NCBI GenBank assembly: GCA_963770545.1
Contig: CAVYQF010000005.1
Coordinates: forward strand, 124,001 to 188,000
DNA from: RYN-230 sp963770545
GTDB lineage: Bacteria; Actinomycetota; Actinomycetes; Streptosporangiales; Streptosporangiaceae
Length of the DNA stretch: 64,000 bases
Direction of reading: 5' to 3'
Made by a program: the position numbers and the translations under genes. Below are positions 20,598-28,948 of this stretch, piece after piece. Position 1 is the stretch's first letter; each line of letters begins with the position of its first letter. The notes beneath the pieces were generated by a model. It saw only the letters and a list, made by a program, of their open reading frames with translations, was not told the DNA's origin and made no database searches.

Positions 20598-20598
<1 letters not shown>

Positions 20599-22265
20599 CA
20601 GTGCAGTCCTTCTGCGAACGGGCCCAGCGCCAGGGCCGGGAAGTAGGTCAGGCCGACCAGGATGAGGATGACGGCGACGAGCATGCCGACGAACAGCGGC
20701 GTCCGGGTGTCCAGCGTCCCTGCGCTGGCGGGCACCGGGCTCTGCCGGGCCAGCGAGCCCGCCAGGCCGAGCGCGAAGATCTCCGGCGCGAACCGGCCGA
20801 TCAGCATCACGATGCCGCCGACCGTGTTGTACCAGGGAGTATTCGTGGTCAGGCCGGCGAAGGCGGAGCCGTTGTTATTCGCCTCGGACGCGAACGCGTA
20901 CATGATCTCGGTCAGGCCGTGCGGCCCGGGATTGCTGATCGACGCCTGCGGTGTCTTCAGCCCGATGGACAGCCCCGCCGCGGCCAGGGTGATCACGGGC
21001 AGGGTCAGGAAGTACAGCGCGGCGTACTTCATCTCGGCCGGCCGGATCTTCTTGCCGATGTACTCCGGGGTCCGGCCGACCATCAGCCCGGCCACGAACA
21101 CCGTGACCATCGCCAGGACCAGGATGCCGTACAGCCCGGCGCCGACCCCGCCGGGCGCGATCTCGCCCAGCGCGATGTCGAGCAAGGCGATGCCGCCACC
21201 GAACGGGGTGAACGAATCATGGAAGGAGTTCACCGACCCGGTCGAGGTGGCCGTGGTCGAAGCCGCGAACAGCGACGAGCCGGGCGTGCCGAACGCGACC
21301 TGCTTGCCCTCCATGGCGCCGTGCGCGAGCTGCGGGGCCATCCCGGCGCCCTGGGCCTCGAAGAAGCTGATGCCGCCGACCGCGGCCAGCCAGATGACGA
21401 CCATGACCGCGAGCAGCGCATAGCCCTGCCGGTTGTCCTTGACCATCTTGCCGAAGGTCCGCGGCAGCGCGAACGCGGTGAGCAGCAGGAGGAAGATCTC
21501 GAACAGGTTCGTGAACGGGTTCGGGTTCTCGAAGCCGTGCGAGGAGTTCGCGTTGAAGAAACCGCCGCCGTTGTTCCCGGCGTCCTTGATGACCTCCTGC
21601 GAGGCGACCGGCCCGCCGACGATGGTCTGGTGCGCGCCGGACAGGGTGTGCACCGTGTGGTAGCTGGCGAAGTTGTCGATCGCGCCGCCGGCCATCAGGA
21701 TGATCCCGCCGACGATCGACAGCGGGATCAGGTACCGGATCGTGATCCGGGTCACGTCCACCCAGAAGTTGCCCAGCTTGTCGGTCCTGGACCGGATGAA
21801 CCCGCGGACCAGCGCGATGGCGATCACGATGCCGACCGCGGCGGACATGAAGTTCTGCACCGCGAGGCCGCCCATCTGGACCAGGTAGGTCATGGTGGAC
21901 TCGCCGGAGTAGTTCTGCCAGTTCGTGTTGGTCACGAACGAGGCAGCGGTGTTCCAGGCCAGGGCCGGCGGGACGTTGGCCATGTGCGGCCCGACGAACT
22001 GCAGCAGGTAGTGCTGCAGCCGCTCAAGCCCGTACAGGAACAGCACGCTGACCAGGGAGAACGCGAGCATGCTCCGCAGGTACGCACTCCACCTCTGATC
22101 GGCCTTCGGGTCGATGCCGATCACCTTGTAGATGCCGCGCTCGACCTTCCAGTGCTTGTCGGTGGTGAAGATGTGGGCCATGTAGTTGCCGACCGGCACA
22201 TAGCAGGCGGCCAGCGCGGCCACAAGCAGGGCAACCTGCAGCCAGCCCGCGAGGGCGCTACTCAT
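20598..22265 (-). CDS. kdpA: Potassium-transporting ATPase subunit KdpA
   Basis: 555 residues, normal for the family. Four selectivity-filter-like repeats are recognisable (for example NTAASFVTNTNWQNYSGE and NNNGSAFAGL). About ten TM helices. It forms the K+-conducting subunit. The ATG overlaps the kdpF stop (TGATG). Confidence 0.96.
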
Positions 22266-22354
22266 CAGAACCTCTCAGGCAGCACGAGGGCTACGAACAG
22301 GTAGACGACGACGATGACTCCGGCGATCAGGCCGATCAGGTTCTCAGCGCTCAA
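22265..22354 (-). CDS. kdpF: Potassium-transporting ATPase subunit KdpF
   Basis: 29 residues from TTG 22354: one hydrophobic helix (ENLIGLIAGVIVVVYLFVAL) ending LPERF, the classic KdpF ending. AAGGGGG about ten bases upstream serves as ribosome site. KdpF is a small lipid-like stabiliser of the KdpABC complex. Stop overlaps kdpA by one base; start overlaps the preceding small ORF. Confidence 0.85.
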   Translation of the reverse strand: MSAENLIGLIAGVIVVVYLFVALVLPERF

Positions 22355-22433
22355 AACGCTCGACCCCCTTGATGAGGAGGAAAAGCGCGGCGAAAACCAC
22401 GATCGTCAGCCCGATATAGACGAGGTCGAGCAC
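22344..22433 (-). CDS. Small membrane protein leading the kdp operon
   Basis: 29 residues from GTG 22433, preceded by a strong TTGGAGGGCCCC ribosome site. One TM helix (MLDLVYIGLTIVVFAALFLL) and a charged tail IKGVERFER. It overlaps kdpF by 11 bp in another frame. Similar tiny ORFs ahead of kdpF occur in other bacteria but have no agreed function. A second KdpF-like subunit or a coupling leader are both possible. Confidence 0.6.
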   Translation of the reverse strand: MLDLVYIGLTIVVFAALFLLIKGVERFER

Positions 22434-22598
22434 GGGGCCCTCCAAGGCTTCCTGCTGGTGTGCGCCGCCTGGGTCCGCCACCCGCTCGGGGGAGGCGGGT
22501 GGCGGGCGGCCGGTTCAGGCCGCTTTCAGGTGGCGGTCAGGACCTTGTGCGGTCGCTGACGAATTCAGTGAAGCCCCAGGAAACGGGGAAAAGTCCGG

Positions 22599-22699
22599 TC
22601 TAAACGGGACCCATGCGCGGCCCCTGCGGTTCCTAACAGAACCCATGCACAGACCGCCCGCAGGGCGGGAGCTCGCGGATCCTAACGGAACCCATACGC
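22599..22699. promoter_or_regulatory. Three direct repeats upstream of kdp operon (candidate KdpE sites)
   Basis: Copies at 22599-22618, 22631-22650 and 22680-22699 share the core TCCTAACGGAACCCATGCGC with 2-3 changes each. They lie about 170-260 bp upstream of the first kdp ORF and 116-216 bp before the divergent DUF4118 gene. A second repeat, GCGCGGCCCCTGCG, occurs at 22616 and 22725. The rest of the 22434-22814 gap holds no gene. KdpE binding is inference. Confidence 0.55.
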
Positions 22700-22814
22700 G
22701 GGCTGGCCTGCGGTTACCTTGGCAGCGCGGCCCCTGCGTGCCTAGGCTCGAATGAGGGTGAGCCGGGAGGCCCTGGCCGCCGCAGCGCCGCAGCCTGCTG
22801 AATTGGGAGGCGCC

Positions 22815-23267
22815 ATGACCCCTCATTTCTCGCGGGACAGCGCCGCGGTACTGGCCGGGTTGCTGGCGCCGCTGATGGTGTCGGCCATCCTGCTGCCCTG
22901 GCGGGCCAGCTGGTCGAACACGAACGTGGCGCTGCTCCTGGTCGTGGTCGTCGTGGCCGTGGCCAGCATCGGAAACCGGTTCGCCGGGGCGCTGGCTGCG
23001 GTGTCAGCGGCGGCCTGGTTCGATTTCTTCTTCACCCGGCCCTACGAGCGGTTCACCATCCACGGCTCGGCCGACATCACCACCGCAATCCTGCTGCTGG
23101 CCGTCGCTCCGGCGCCGCTGGTGGCGATCGCCGCGGTCGCCCTGGCCCGGTCGCCCGGCCCGCCGCCGCGGTTGCCGTGGAGGTGCAGCTCGCAGGCATC
23201 GTCGGCGGGATTCTGCACACCGGAGCAGTTCGGCCTGCCCGCGCCAGATCGAGCTGCGGGTCGGTAA
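22815..23267 (+). CDS. Stand-alone DUF4118 (KdpD-like membrane domain) protein
   Basis: 150 residues from ATG 22815, preceded by TTGGGAGGCGCC. Four TM-like segments with the DUF4118 hallmark SAAAWFDFFFTRPYERFTIH seen in the membrane part of KdpD. After about residue 105 the sequence turns into Pro/Arg-rich low complexity, unlike family members that continue with a cytoplasmic domain, so the C-terminus may be frameshifted or degraded. Divergent from kdp and probably sharing its control region. Confidence 0.65.
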   Translation: MTPHFSRDSAAVLAGLLAPLMVSAILLPWRASWSNTNVALLLVVVVVAVASIGNRFAGALAAVSAAAWFDFFFTRPYERFTIHGSADITTAILLLAVAPAPLVAIAAVALARSPGPPPRLPWRCSSQASSAGFCTPEQFGLPAPDRAAGR

Positions 23268-23306
23268 CGGAGAACTACGGCCGGTTCAGATGCCCCGCCG
23301 ACCCCC

Positions 23307-23324
23307 CCTGCCTGATCAGGCGGG
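23307..23324. terminator. Palindromic hairpin between convergent genes
   Basis: Nine-pair palindrome centred on GCCTGATCAGGC, between the DUF4118 gene and the HAD hydrolase. Candidate bidirectional terminator; no T-tract. Confidence 0.35.
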
Positions 23325-23342
23325 CGCGCGCTCGATTCCACG

Positions 23343-24044
23343 TCAAGTCAGGTCGCGGACGCCTAGTTCGTCGGCGCGGGCCAGCAGGTCGGCGGGGTCG
23401 GCGTAGACCCGGTACGCGCCCGCGCGCTCGAGTTCCTCGCGGCCGTAACCACCGGACATCAGGCCAATGCCGATCGCGCCGGCCCGGCGGGCGGCCAGCA
23501 GGTCCCAGACGCTGTCGCCGACCACGTAGGCATGCCGGGGCTCCACGTCGAGCAGGGCGGCCGCGGCCAGGAACAGGTCCGGGTCCGGCTTGGCGTGCCG
23601 CACCAGGTCACGGGTGATCATCGGGGTGTCCTCGGGCAGCCCGAGCAGGCCCAGCGCGTGGCCCGAGGTGGCCCGGTAGCTGCTGGTGGCGATGGCCCAG
23701 CGCACCCCGTGCGCGGTCAGTGCGGCCAGCAACTCTGAGGCGCCCGGCAGCGCCCGGACCGAGCCGGCCTGGGCCAGGTAGCCCTCCTTGTGGGCCTGCT
23801 GCAGCATGGCCACGTCCGCCTCGGACAGGGTCACGCCGGTCTCCCGGACCAGGGCGGACACGAACAGCCCGCCGCTCATCCCGATCCGCCGGTGGATCCG
23901 CCACACCGACAGGTCGATGTCCAGCCGGGACAACGCCGCGTGCCAGGCGATGACGTGCTGGTACACGCTGTCGATCAGGGTGCCGTCCAGGTCGAAGAGG
24001 AACACCGGGTCGGGTGGCTCGCAGTAGCTCGCGGGAGCGCTCAT
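23343..24044 (-). CDS. HAD-superfamily phosphatase
   Basis: 233 residues from ATG 24044. Motif I FLFDLDGTLIDS, motif II region AIATSSYRAT, motif III K in RHAKPDPDLFL, motif IV VVGDSVWDLLAARRAG. This is the phosphoglycolate phosphatase/beta-phosphoglucomutase-like subfamily. Substrate unknown. Confidence 0.88.
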   Translation of the reverse strand: MSAPASYCEPPDPVFLFDLDGTLIDSVYQHVIAWHAALSRLDIDLSVWRIHRRIGMSGGLFVSALVRETGVTLSEADVAMLQQAHKEGYLAQAGSVRALPGASELLAALTAHGVRWAIATSSYRATSGHALGLLGLPEDTPMITRDLVRHAKPDPDLFLAAAALLDVEPRHAYVVGDSVWDLLAARRAGAIGIGLMSGGYGREELERAGAYRVYADPADLLARADELGVRDLT

Positions 24045-24111
24045 GGCAGTAGTCTGCCGGTCCCGCGATGACCTGGGAAATCGTGCCGGCTGATGACTGC
24101 TGAGGGGGGTC

Positions 24112-24141
24112 TTGCTGACTCGCGGACCGTAACTGTATGCT
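24112..24141 (+). promoter_or_regulatory. Candidate promoter of the secreted-protein array
   Basis: TTGCTG and TATGCT separated by 18 bases, about 165 bp ahead of the first secreted paralogue. It contains ACCGTAACTGTATG (24126-24139), which recurs with one change upstream of the exosortase-like gene. The remaining upstream DNA (to 24305) shows no gene. Confidence 0.45.
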
Positions 24142-24305
24142 CCAACATGATTACTATGAGTGATGTAGACGGGCTCGTGACGTCCGCGGGGGCAAGCCCG
24201 CTGCGCACGGACTGAGGCCCGCAGGAACACGCCAGCGCCGGGACGGCTGCCGCACTCGCTCCCCAGCAATCGGACAACGCAGTCACATCAATGAAGGGGA
24301 CACCT

Positions 24306-24905
24306 GTGAACCGAATTCTCAGCAGTGCCGTCAAGGTGGCCGGATCGCTGGCGCTGGTCGGCGCCGCCATGGCGGCCGCCAACACGCCGGCCGGTGCTGT
24401 CGTGTCGCCCAACGAGGCTTACGGGCTCTCGGCCGTTGGCGTCCTTACCATCGCGCCAGTCGCCGATGCGAACGTCGCCAACACCCCGCAGGTGTCCGGG
24501 CCTGTCGTGTACCCCCGCATCCTTACCACGGGCGGGATCCTGGACCGGGCCGAGCCGCGCAGTGCCTACTCCCAGGTCGGCGCCGTGAAGGTGTACGGGC
24601 TATCGCAGGTCGAGCAGCTCAACGCTTCCCTGGTCTCGTCCCAATGCCGCATCATCGGCGGCAACCCGTTCGGCTTTGCGACCATCCAGGCCGGCTCGAT
24701 CGTGGCACCCGACATCCCGTTCTTCCCGCCCATCCCGCTGATCCGTAACCCGGCCCCCAACACGGTGATCAGCCTGGGGTCGCTCCAGATCACGCTCAAC
24801 AAGCAGGTGATGGTCGCCGGCGTGCTCACGGTGACGGCCATCTACATCGCCATCCCCGGGCAAAACCTCTCGATCGCGGTCAGCAGCTGCGGTACCAACA
24901 CGTGA
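24306..24905 (+). CDS. Secreted protein, tandem paralogue 1 (no anchor)
   Basis: 199 residues. GTG 24306 is chosen because AAGGGGAC precedes it and the product then starts MNRILSSAVKVAGS like its neighbours. A signal peptide runs to about AGAVVSP. The mature part has two conserved cysteines (SSQC and SSC near the end) and the core NPAPNTVISLGSLQITLNKQ. It ends at SSCGTNT with no TM or sorting tail. The core matches the two tailed proteins at 26.4 and 30.4 kb, a family I take to be choice-of-anchor P-like. Function unknown; likely a surface-associated structural protein. Confidence 0.8.
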   Translation: MNRILSSAVKVAGSLALVGAAMAAANTPAGAVVSPNEAYGLSAVGVLTIAPVADANVANTPQVSGPVVYPRILTTGGILDRAEPRSAYSQVGAVKVYGLSQVEQLNASLVSSQCRIIGGNPFGFATIQAGSIVAPDIPFFPPIPLIRNPAPNTVISLGSLQITLNKQVMVAGVLTVTAIYIAIPGQNLSIAVSSCGTNT

Positions 24906-24949
24906 TCATCTAGCACCGCTTATCACCAGATCACCATGAGGGGACAACC

Positions 24950-25558
24950 ATGAACCGAATTCTCAGCAGTGCCGTCAAGGTTGCCGGATCGCTGGCGTTG
25001 GTCGGCGGCGCAATGGCGGCCGCCGCCGCGCCTGCCGGTGCGGTCATCCCGCCCACCAGCGCTTACGGGATCTCGGCGTACGGCTTCATCACCATCCACC
25101 CGGTCGCCTATACGGGCGTCCTCCACACCCCCCGGGTGGCCGGGCCCGTCGTGTACCCGGGCTTCATCACCACGGGCGGGATCCTGGACCGGGCCAAGCC
25201 GCTGCAGGCCTACTCCCAGGTCGGCGCGGTGAAGGTGTACGGGCTCTCGCAGGTCGAGCAGCTCAACGCGTCCATGGTCTCGTCCACCTGCCGGCTCGGC
25301 TTCGGTAACGGCCCCGCGTTCGGCTTTGCGACCATCCAGGCCGGCTCGATCGTGGCACCCGACATCCCGGGCTTCCCGCCCATCCCGCTGATCCGCAACC
25401 CGGCCCCTAACACGGTGATCAACCTGGGATCGCTGACGGTCACGCTCAACAAGCAGACGGTCGTGGGCAACACGCTCAAGGTGACCGGCATCTACGCCAG
25501 CATCCCGGGGCAGAACCTCTCGATCGCGGTCACCCGCTGCCGCAACTCCATCGGATGA
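24950..25558 (+). CDS. Secreted protein, tandem paralogue 2 (no anchor)
   Basis: 202 residues from ATG 24950, ribosome site AGGGGA. Signal peptide MNRILSSAVKVAGSLALVGG followed by an Ala-rich stretch. Near-identical blocks with paralogue 1: TTGGILDRA, YSQVGAVKVYGLSQVEQLNA, FGFATIQAGSIVAPDIP. Cysteines in SSTC and TRC. The 45-bp gaps between the three genes are also alike (GATCATC/GCAGCACCGCT...ATCACCATGA), showing recent tandem duplication. Confidence 0.8.
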   Translation: MNRILSSAVKVAGSLALVGGAMAAAAAPAGAVIPPTSAYGISAYGFITIHPVAYTGVLHTPRVAGPVVYPGFITTGGILDRAKPLQAYSQVGAVKVYGLSQVEQLNASMVSSTCRLGFGNGPAFGFATIQAGSIVAPDIPGFPPIPLIRNPAPNTVINLGSLTVTLNKQTVVGNTLKVTGIYASIPGQNLSIAVTRCRNSIG

Positions 25559-25603
25559 TCATGCAGCACCGCTGACCACTGAATCACCATGAAGGGGACA
25601 TCC

Positions 25604-26212
25604 GTGAACCGAATTCTCAGTGGCGCCGTCAAGGTGGCCGGATCGCTGGCGCTGGTCGGCGGCGCAATGGCCGCCGCCGCCGGACCTGCCAGCGCCGATG
25701 GAGGTCCGCCAACTAGCGCTTTCGGGATTTCGGCCTACGGGTTCGCCACGATCGACCCGGTCGCCTACGCGGATACCTTCAACACTCCGCAGGTGTCCGG
25801 GCCGGTCGTGTATCCCGGCTTCCTTTCCACGGGAGGGATCCTGGACCGGGCCAAGCCGCTGCAGGCCTATTCCCAGGTCGGCTCGCCCAAGGTGACCTAC
25901 GGAGCGAATCCGGTCGACCAGCTCAACGCTTCGCTGGTCTCGTCCTCGTGCCGGATCTTGGGCGACAACGCGTTCGGCTGGGCGACCATCCAGGGCGGCT
26001 CGATCGTGGTGCCGTCCTTCCCGTTCATCCCGCCCATCCCGCTAGTCCGTAACCCGGCCCCTAACACGGTGATCACGTTGGGGGGCCTGACCGTCACGCT
26101 CAACAAGCAGACGGTCGCGGGCGACCGGCTGACGGTGACCGGCATCTACATCACCGGTTACGGGCAGAGCCTCTCGATCGCGGTCAGCCGCTGTCACCAG
26201 GTACCCCTGTGA
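25604..26212 (+). CDS. Secreted protein, tandem paralogue 3 (no anchor)
   Basis: 202 residues from GTG 25604 (site GAAGGGGACATCC). Same signal peptide as its neighbours. The most diverged of the three: VTYGANPVDQLNASLVSSSC, FGWATIQGGSIVVP. Cysteines in SSSC and SRC retained; ends SRCHQVPL without anchor. Followed by a very strong terminator, so the three genes probably form one transcript. Confidence 0.8.
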   Translation: MNRILSGAVKVAGSLALVGGAMAAAAGPASADGGPPTSAFGISAYGFATIDPVAYADTFNTPQVSGPVVYPGFLSTGGILDRAKPLQAYSQVGSPKVTYGANPVDQLNASLVSSSCRILGDNAFGWATIQGGSIVVPSFPFIPPIPLVRNPAPNTVITLGGLTVTLNKQTVAGDRLTVTGIYITGYGQSLSIAVSRCHQVPL

Positions 26213-26275
26213 TCTTCTAGCCCGCTGATCACCGGATCATGGCCGCGGTGACCGGTTACCGGGGTCACTGTGGCG

Positions 26276-26307
26276 CAGAGGGCGCCGGCCACGGCCGGCG
26301 CCCTCTG
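26276..26307 (+). terminator. Strong hairpin ending the three-gene array
   Basis: Perfect 15-bp arms CAGAGGGCGCCGGCC / GGCCGGCGCCCTCTG around AC, about 64 bp after the third paralogue. No long T-tract, as is usual in actinobacteria. Confidence 0.75.
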
Positions 26308-26444
26308 TCCTGCCTGACGCTGGCTGTCTGTGCTAATCGCTACGTCGCTAATCACCACGTCGGATCATGACTTTGGGCTATTGTTCCACTACTAAAAGTG
26401 AGACCAGTAAGTAAGTCCAGCGATTGTCCTGCGGGGGACGGCCG

Positions 26445-27195
26445 ATGAATCGGATGATCCGTGGCGCGGCCGGGCTGGCTGGACCGCTGGCCCTGGTGCC
26501 CGGGGCTGCTGGTGGCCGGGCTGCTGGCGGCCGCGCCGTCGGCGGCCGCGAGCACGCCGGTCAACCAGTCCTACGCGCTCAACGCGGTCGGGCACGTCAG
26601 CGCGCAGACGGTCGGCCAGGCCACGTATTCAGGCGGCTCGCCGGTGATCCTGCCCAACGTGGATACCGCGGGGACCTTGCGTACCGGGATCATCACCGAC
26701 ACCGCGGGCGCGGTCAGCGCCTCGTCGAGGATCCCGGCCCTGGCCGTGGTCCTGCCCGGACACGGCTCGCTGCGCGCGGCGGCTGTCTCGTCGTCGTGCT
26801 CGTTCAACCGGAAGACCGGCGTGGTGACCGGGACGAGCAGCATCACCGGCGGGCAGATCACCAGGCCCGGCGGCCGGGCGATCGCCCTGCCGGCCCACCC
26901 AGCGCCGAACACCCGGCTGGTCATCCGCGATGTCGCGGTGATCCTCTTGAACCGGCAGTACACCGGGCCGCGCGGGACACTCACCGCGGAAGCCCTGTGG
27001 ATCCGGATGCGGCTCCCGCACCGGCAGAAGCTCGTGCTGGCCACCTCGGTCTGCGTCCGGGCCGACCTGGCCGCCACGCCGCCGGTCAACGGGGCGATGA
27101 TCGGGCTCACCCTGGGGGGACTGGGCCTGCTGGTGCTGGGCGGGATCGCCTACCGGCTCACCAGGCGCCGCCGCAAGATGGCCACCGCAGCATAG
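26445..27195 (+). CDS. Surface protein with C-terminal sorting-like tail, copy 1 (frameshifted in signal peptide)
   Basis: ATG 26445 follows GCGGGGGACG and reads MNRMIRGAAGLAGPLALVP; removing one base in the CCCGGGG run at 26499-26505 continues into GLLVAGLLAAAPSAAAST and the rest. About 249 residues. The core is homologous to the tandem proteins (NTRLVIRDVAVILLNRQ, SSSCSF, ATSVC). It ends with MIGLTLGGLGLLVLGGIAYR plus LTRRRRKM: a TM helix and Arg-rich tail typical of sorting signals. Probable substrate of the exosortase-like protein encoded 1 kb downstream. Confidence 0.7.
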
Positions 27196-27242
27196 TCAGG
27201 CCTGCAGGCGGGCTCGGGCCACGATGGCTGAGGCCAGAGCCC

Positions 27243-27950
27243 TCAGGCCAGGCAGCGCAGCACGTCCCGGAGCGCGGGCTCGATTGGGTAGGTGTCAGAT
27301 AGTCGCCCGACCGTGGCCTCGACGAAGTCGTCCGCAGACAGCTCGGTCTCGAGGCTGCCGAGCTGCACGACGAGGTTGTCGTTGCGGATCCAGGTTTTGA
27401 CTGGGGTGTCCTGTTCGGTCAGCGCGAACCGGCCGAAGCTGACCCGCCACGCGGTGCGTCCTGGCCGTTCGCCTGGTGCCACGGCTGCGCCGACGTCATC
27501 GGCGTGGGTGGCGTATTCGGAGCAGTAGTGGAAGGCCTGCAAGCCCGCTGGGTAGGGGCCGGCCGCGGTGGTGAGCGGTGCGTCGCGGCCCAGGGTGGTC
27601 ATCCGGTGCCGGGTCTCGCCGTTGGCTTCGCGCCATTCGGCCAGCACCTCGCTGACCGGGAGGCCGCGGCGCTGGCGGACACACCACTGGTTGAACTCGT
27701 CGTAGCCGCCGGTGATGCCCGCGGCGCGCACCATGGCCCGGAAGGTGTCGAGGTCATCGTTGAGGCAGGCGTGGTTGTACAGCTCCTCGCCGGCCAGGTG
27801 GGACAGGACGTCACGGACGGTCCAGCCCGGGCACCGGGATGGCCGTTCCCAGCAGGCCTCGTCGAGGCCGGAGAAGAAATGGTCGAGCCGCGCCGCTTCC
27901 ACATCAAATATGCCGAACGGGTTCAGCCCGGCCAATGCCGTCGCATCCAT
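27243..27950 (-). CDS. Maleylpyruvate isomerase family (mycothiol-dependent DinB-like) protein
   Basis: 235 residues. N-terminal DinB-like four-helix metal-binding domain: ACWERPSRCPGWTVRDVLSH, then LAGEE, and later CSEYATHADDVGAAV, the three-His pattern of this family. A C-terminal MDMPI-type domain follows. Family members use mycothiol to transform small molecules; the substrate here is unknown. It is on the opposite strand and interrupts the surface-protein locus. Confidence 0.8.
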   Translation of the reverse strand: MDATALAGLNPFGIFDVEAARLDHFFSGLDEACWERPSRCPGWTVRDVLSHLAGEELYNHACLNDDLDTFRAMVRAAGITGGYDEFNQWCVRQRRGLPVSEVLAEWREANGETRHRMTTLGRDAPLTTAAGPYPAGLQAFHYCSEYATHADDVGAAVAPGERPGRTAWRVSFGRFALTEQDTPVKTWIRNDNLVVQLGSLETELSADDFVEATVGRLSDTYPIEPALRDVLRCLA

Positions 27951-28126
27951 GACATGCCTTCCGCGGCCTTCAGGTCTCGATAGTCAGAGGTCAGTCAATC
28001 ACTGCAGGTCGCGCAGCTGAGGAATCTTCCGGGCCGGGAGGGGCGTCGCGAAGCGGCCATTTCGGATCTGCTGGGCGAGATCGTCGATGCCGGCCGCCAT
28101 CAATGGCGGATTGTCAGTTGTCACTT

Positions 28127-28140
28127 ACCGTAACTCTATG
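28127..28140 (+). promoter_or_regulatory. Shared promoter-like motif upstream of exosortase-like gene
   Basis: ACCGTAACTCTATG, 13 of 14 identical to the motif at 24126-24139. It is 115 bp before the exosortase-like start, in the 305-bp gap after the maleylpyruvate isomerase gene; that gap otherwise holds no gene. Candidate shared promoter or activator site. Confidence 0.45.
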
Positions 28141-28255
28141 GTTGTGTACAACTACACAGTGTGATCGAGCGTTCGGAGGTAGGCGTCGCTGGCCGGCTCG
28201 GCCGTGCTGGTGCGGAGCCAGCCTATTGCGCTCACCCCCGAGGAGACCGTCAGCC

Positions 28256-28948
28256 GTGCACAGTGAGCACATCGCGGGCGATGCGCCCAGACCGCGTCGC
28301 CGCACGGTCGTGGCTGGCAGGCACGCAGGTGCCCGACGGCCGGGATCATCCCTCCGTGCGCGCGCAGTACTCGGCCATGAGGCGGGGCGGCCGGCCGGGC
28401 CGACGGCCCGCAGTCGCGTCACGGCGATGGTTGCGCTCGGGGGGATAGCGGCAGCCCTGCTGGGATTCGAGTACCAGTTCCGCCATCTTGAGGCCTACGC
28501 CGCCGCGCACCTCTACTCCCTGGTGGCGCCCACCATGGCCGCGCCCAGCACGCCGATCCTCTGGTTCGGGCTCGGCTCACCAGGCGCGTTCGGGCTGGTC
28601 ATCACCCCCGATTGCAGCTCGGTGCTGTTGATCGCGCCGTTGTGCGTGCTGGGCATCGCGTTGCTGATCCCGCGCAAGCTCGCCGTGGACCGGGTCATGA
28701 AGGCGCTCACGGCGGCGGCCCTGGTCCTGGTGGCCGGGAACCTGATCCGGATCGGCGTGATCGTGCTGGCTATCCGGATGGCCGGGATCGGCACCGGCTA
28801 CCAGGTGGGGCACCTGGTCCTCGGCTCACTGGTCAGCATTATCTGCATCGCCGTGAGCCTCATCCTGCTCACGGTCATCATCGCCGCTCCCGACGATGAG
28901 ACCCTGTGGGCCCTCCTGCTCCGCTGGTACCGGAGGGCAGCCCCGTGA
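28256..28948 (+). CDS. Exosortase/archaeosortase family transpeptidase-like membrane protein (XrtP-like)
   Basis: 230 residues from GTG 28256 (GAGGAG ten bases upstream). After a basic N-terminus come several TM helices. The exosortase catalytic triad is visible: Cys120 in ITPDCSSVLLIAPL, Arg165 in GNLIRIGVIVLAIR, His186 in GYQVGHLVLGS. Family members cut C-terminal sorting signals (such as PEP-CTERM) and attach the protein to a surface carrier. The stop overlaps the downstream glycosyltransferase start (GTGA). Assignment to the actinobacterial exosortase P type is from motif and context. Confidence 0.8.
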   Translation: MHSEHIAGDAPRPRRRTVVAGRHAGARRPGSSLRARAVLGHEAGRPAGPTARSRVTAMVALGGIAAALLGFEYQFRHLEAYAAAHLYSLVAPTMAAPSTPILWFGLGSPGAFGLVITPDCSSVLLIAPLCVLGIALLIPRKLAVDRVMKALTAAALVLVAGNLIRIGVIVLAIRMAGIGTGYQVGHLVLGSLVSIICIAVSLILLTVIIAAPDDETLWALLLRWYRRAAP

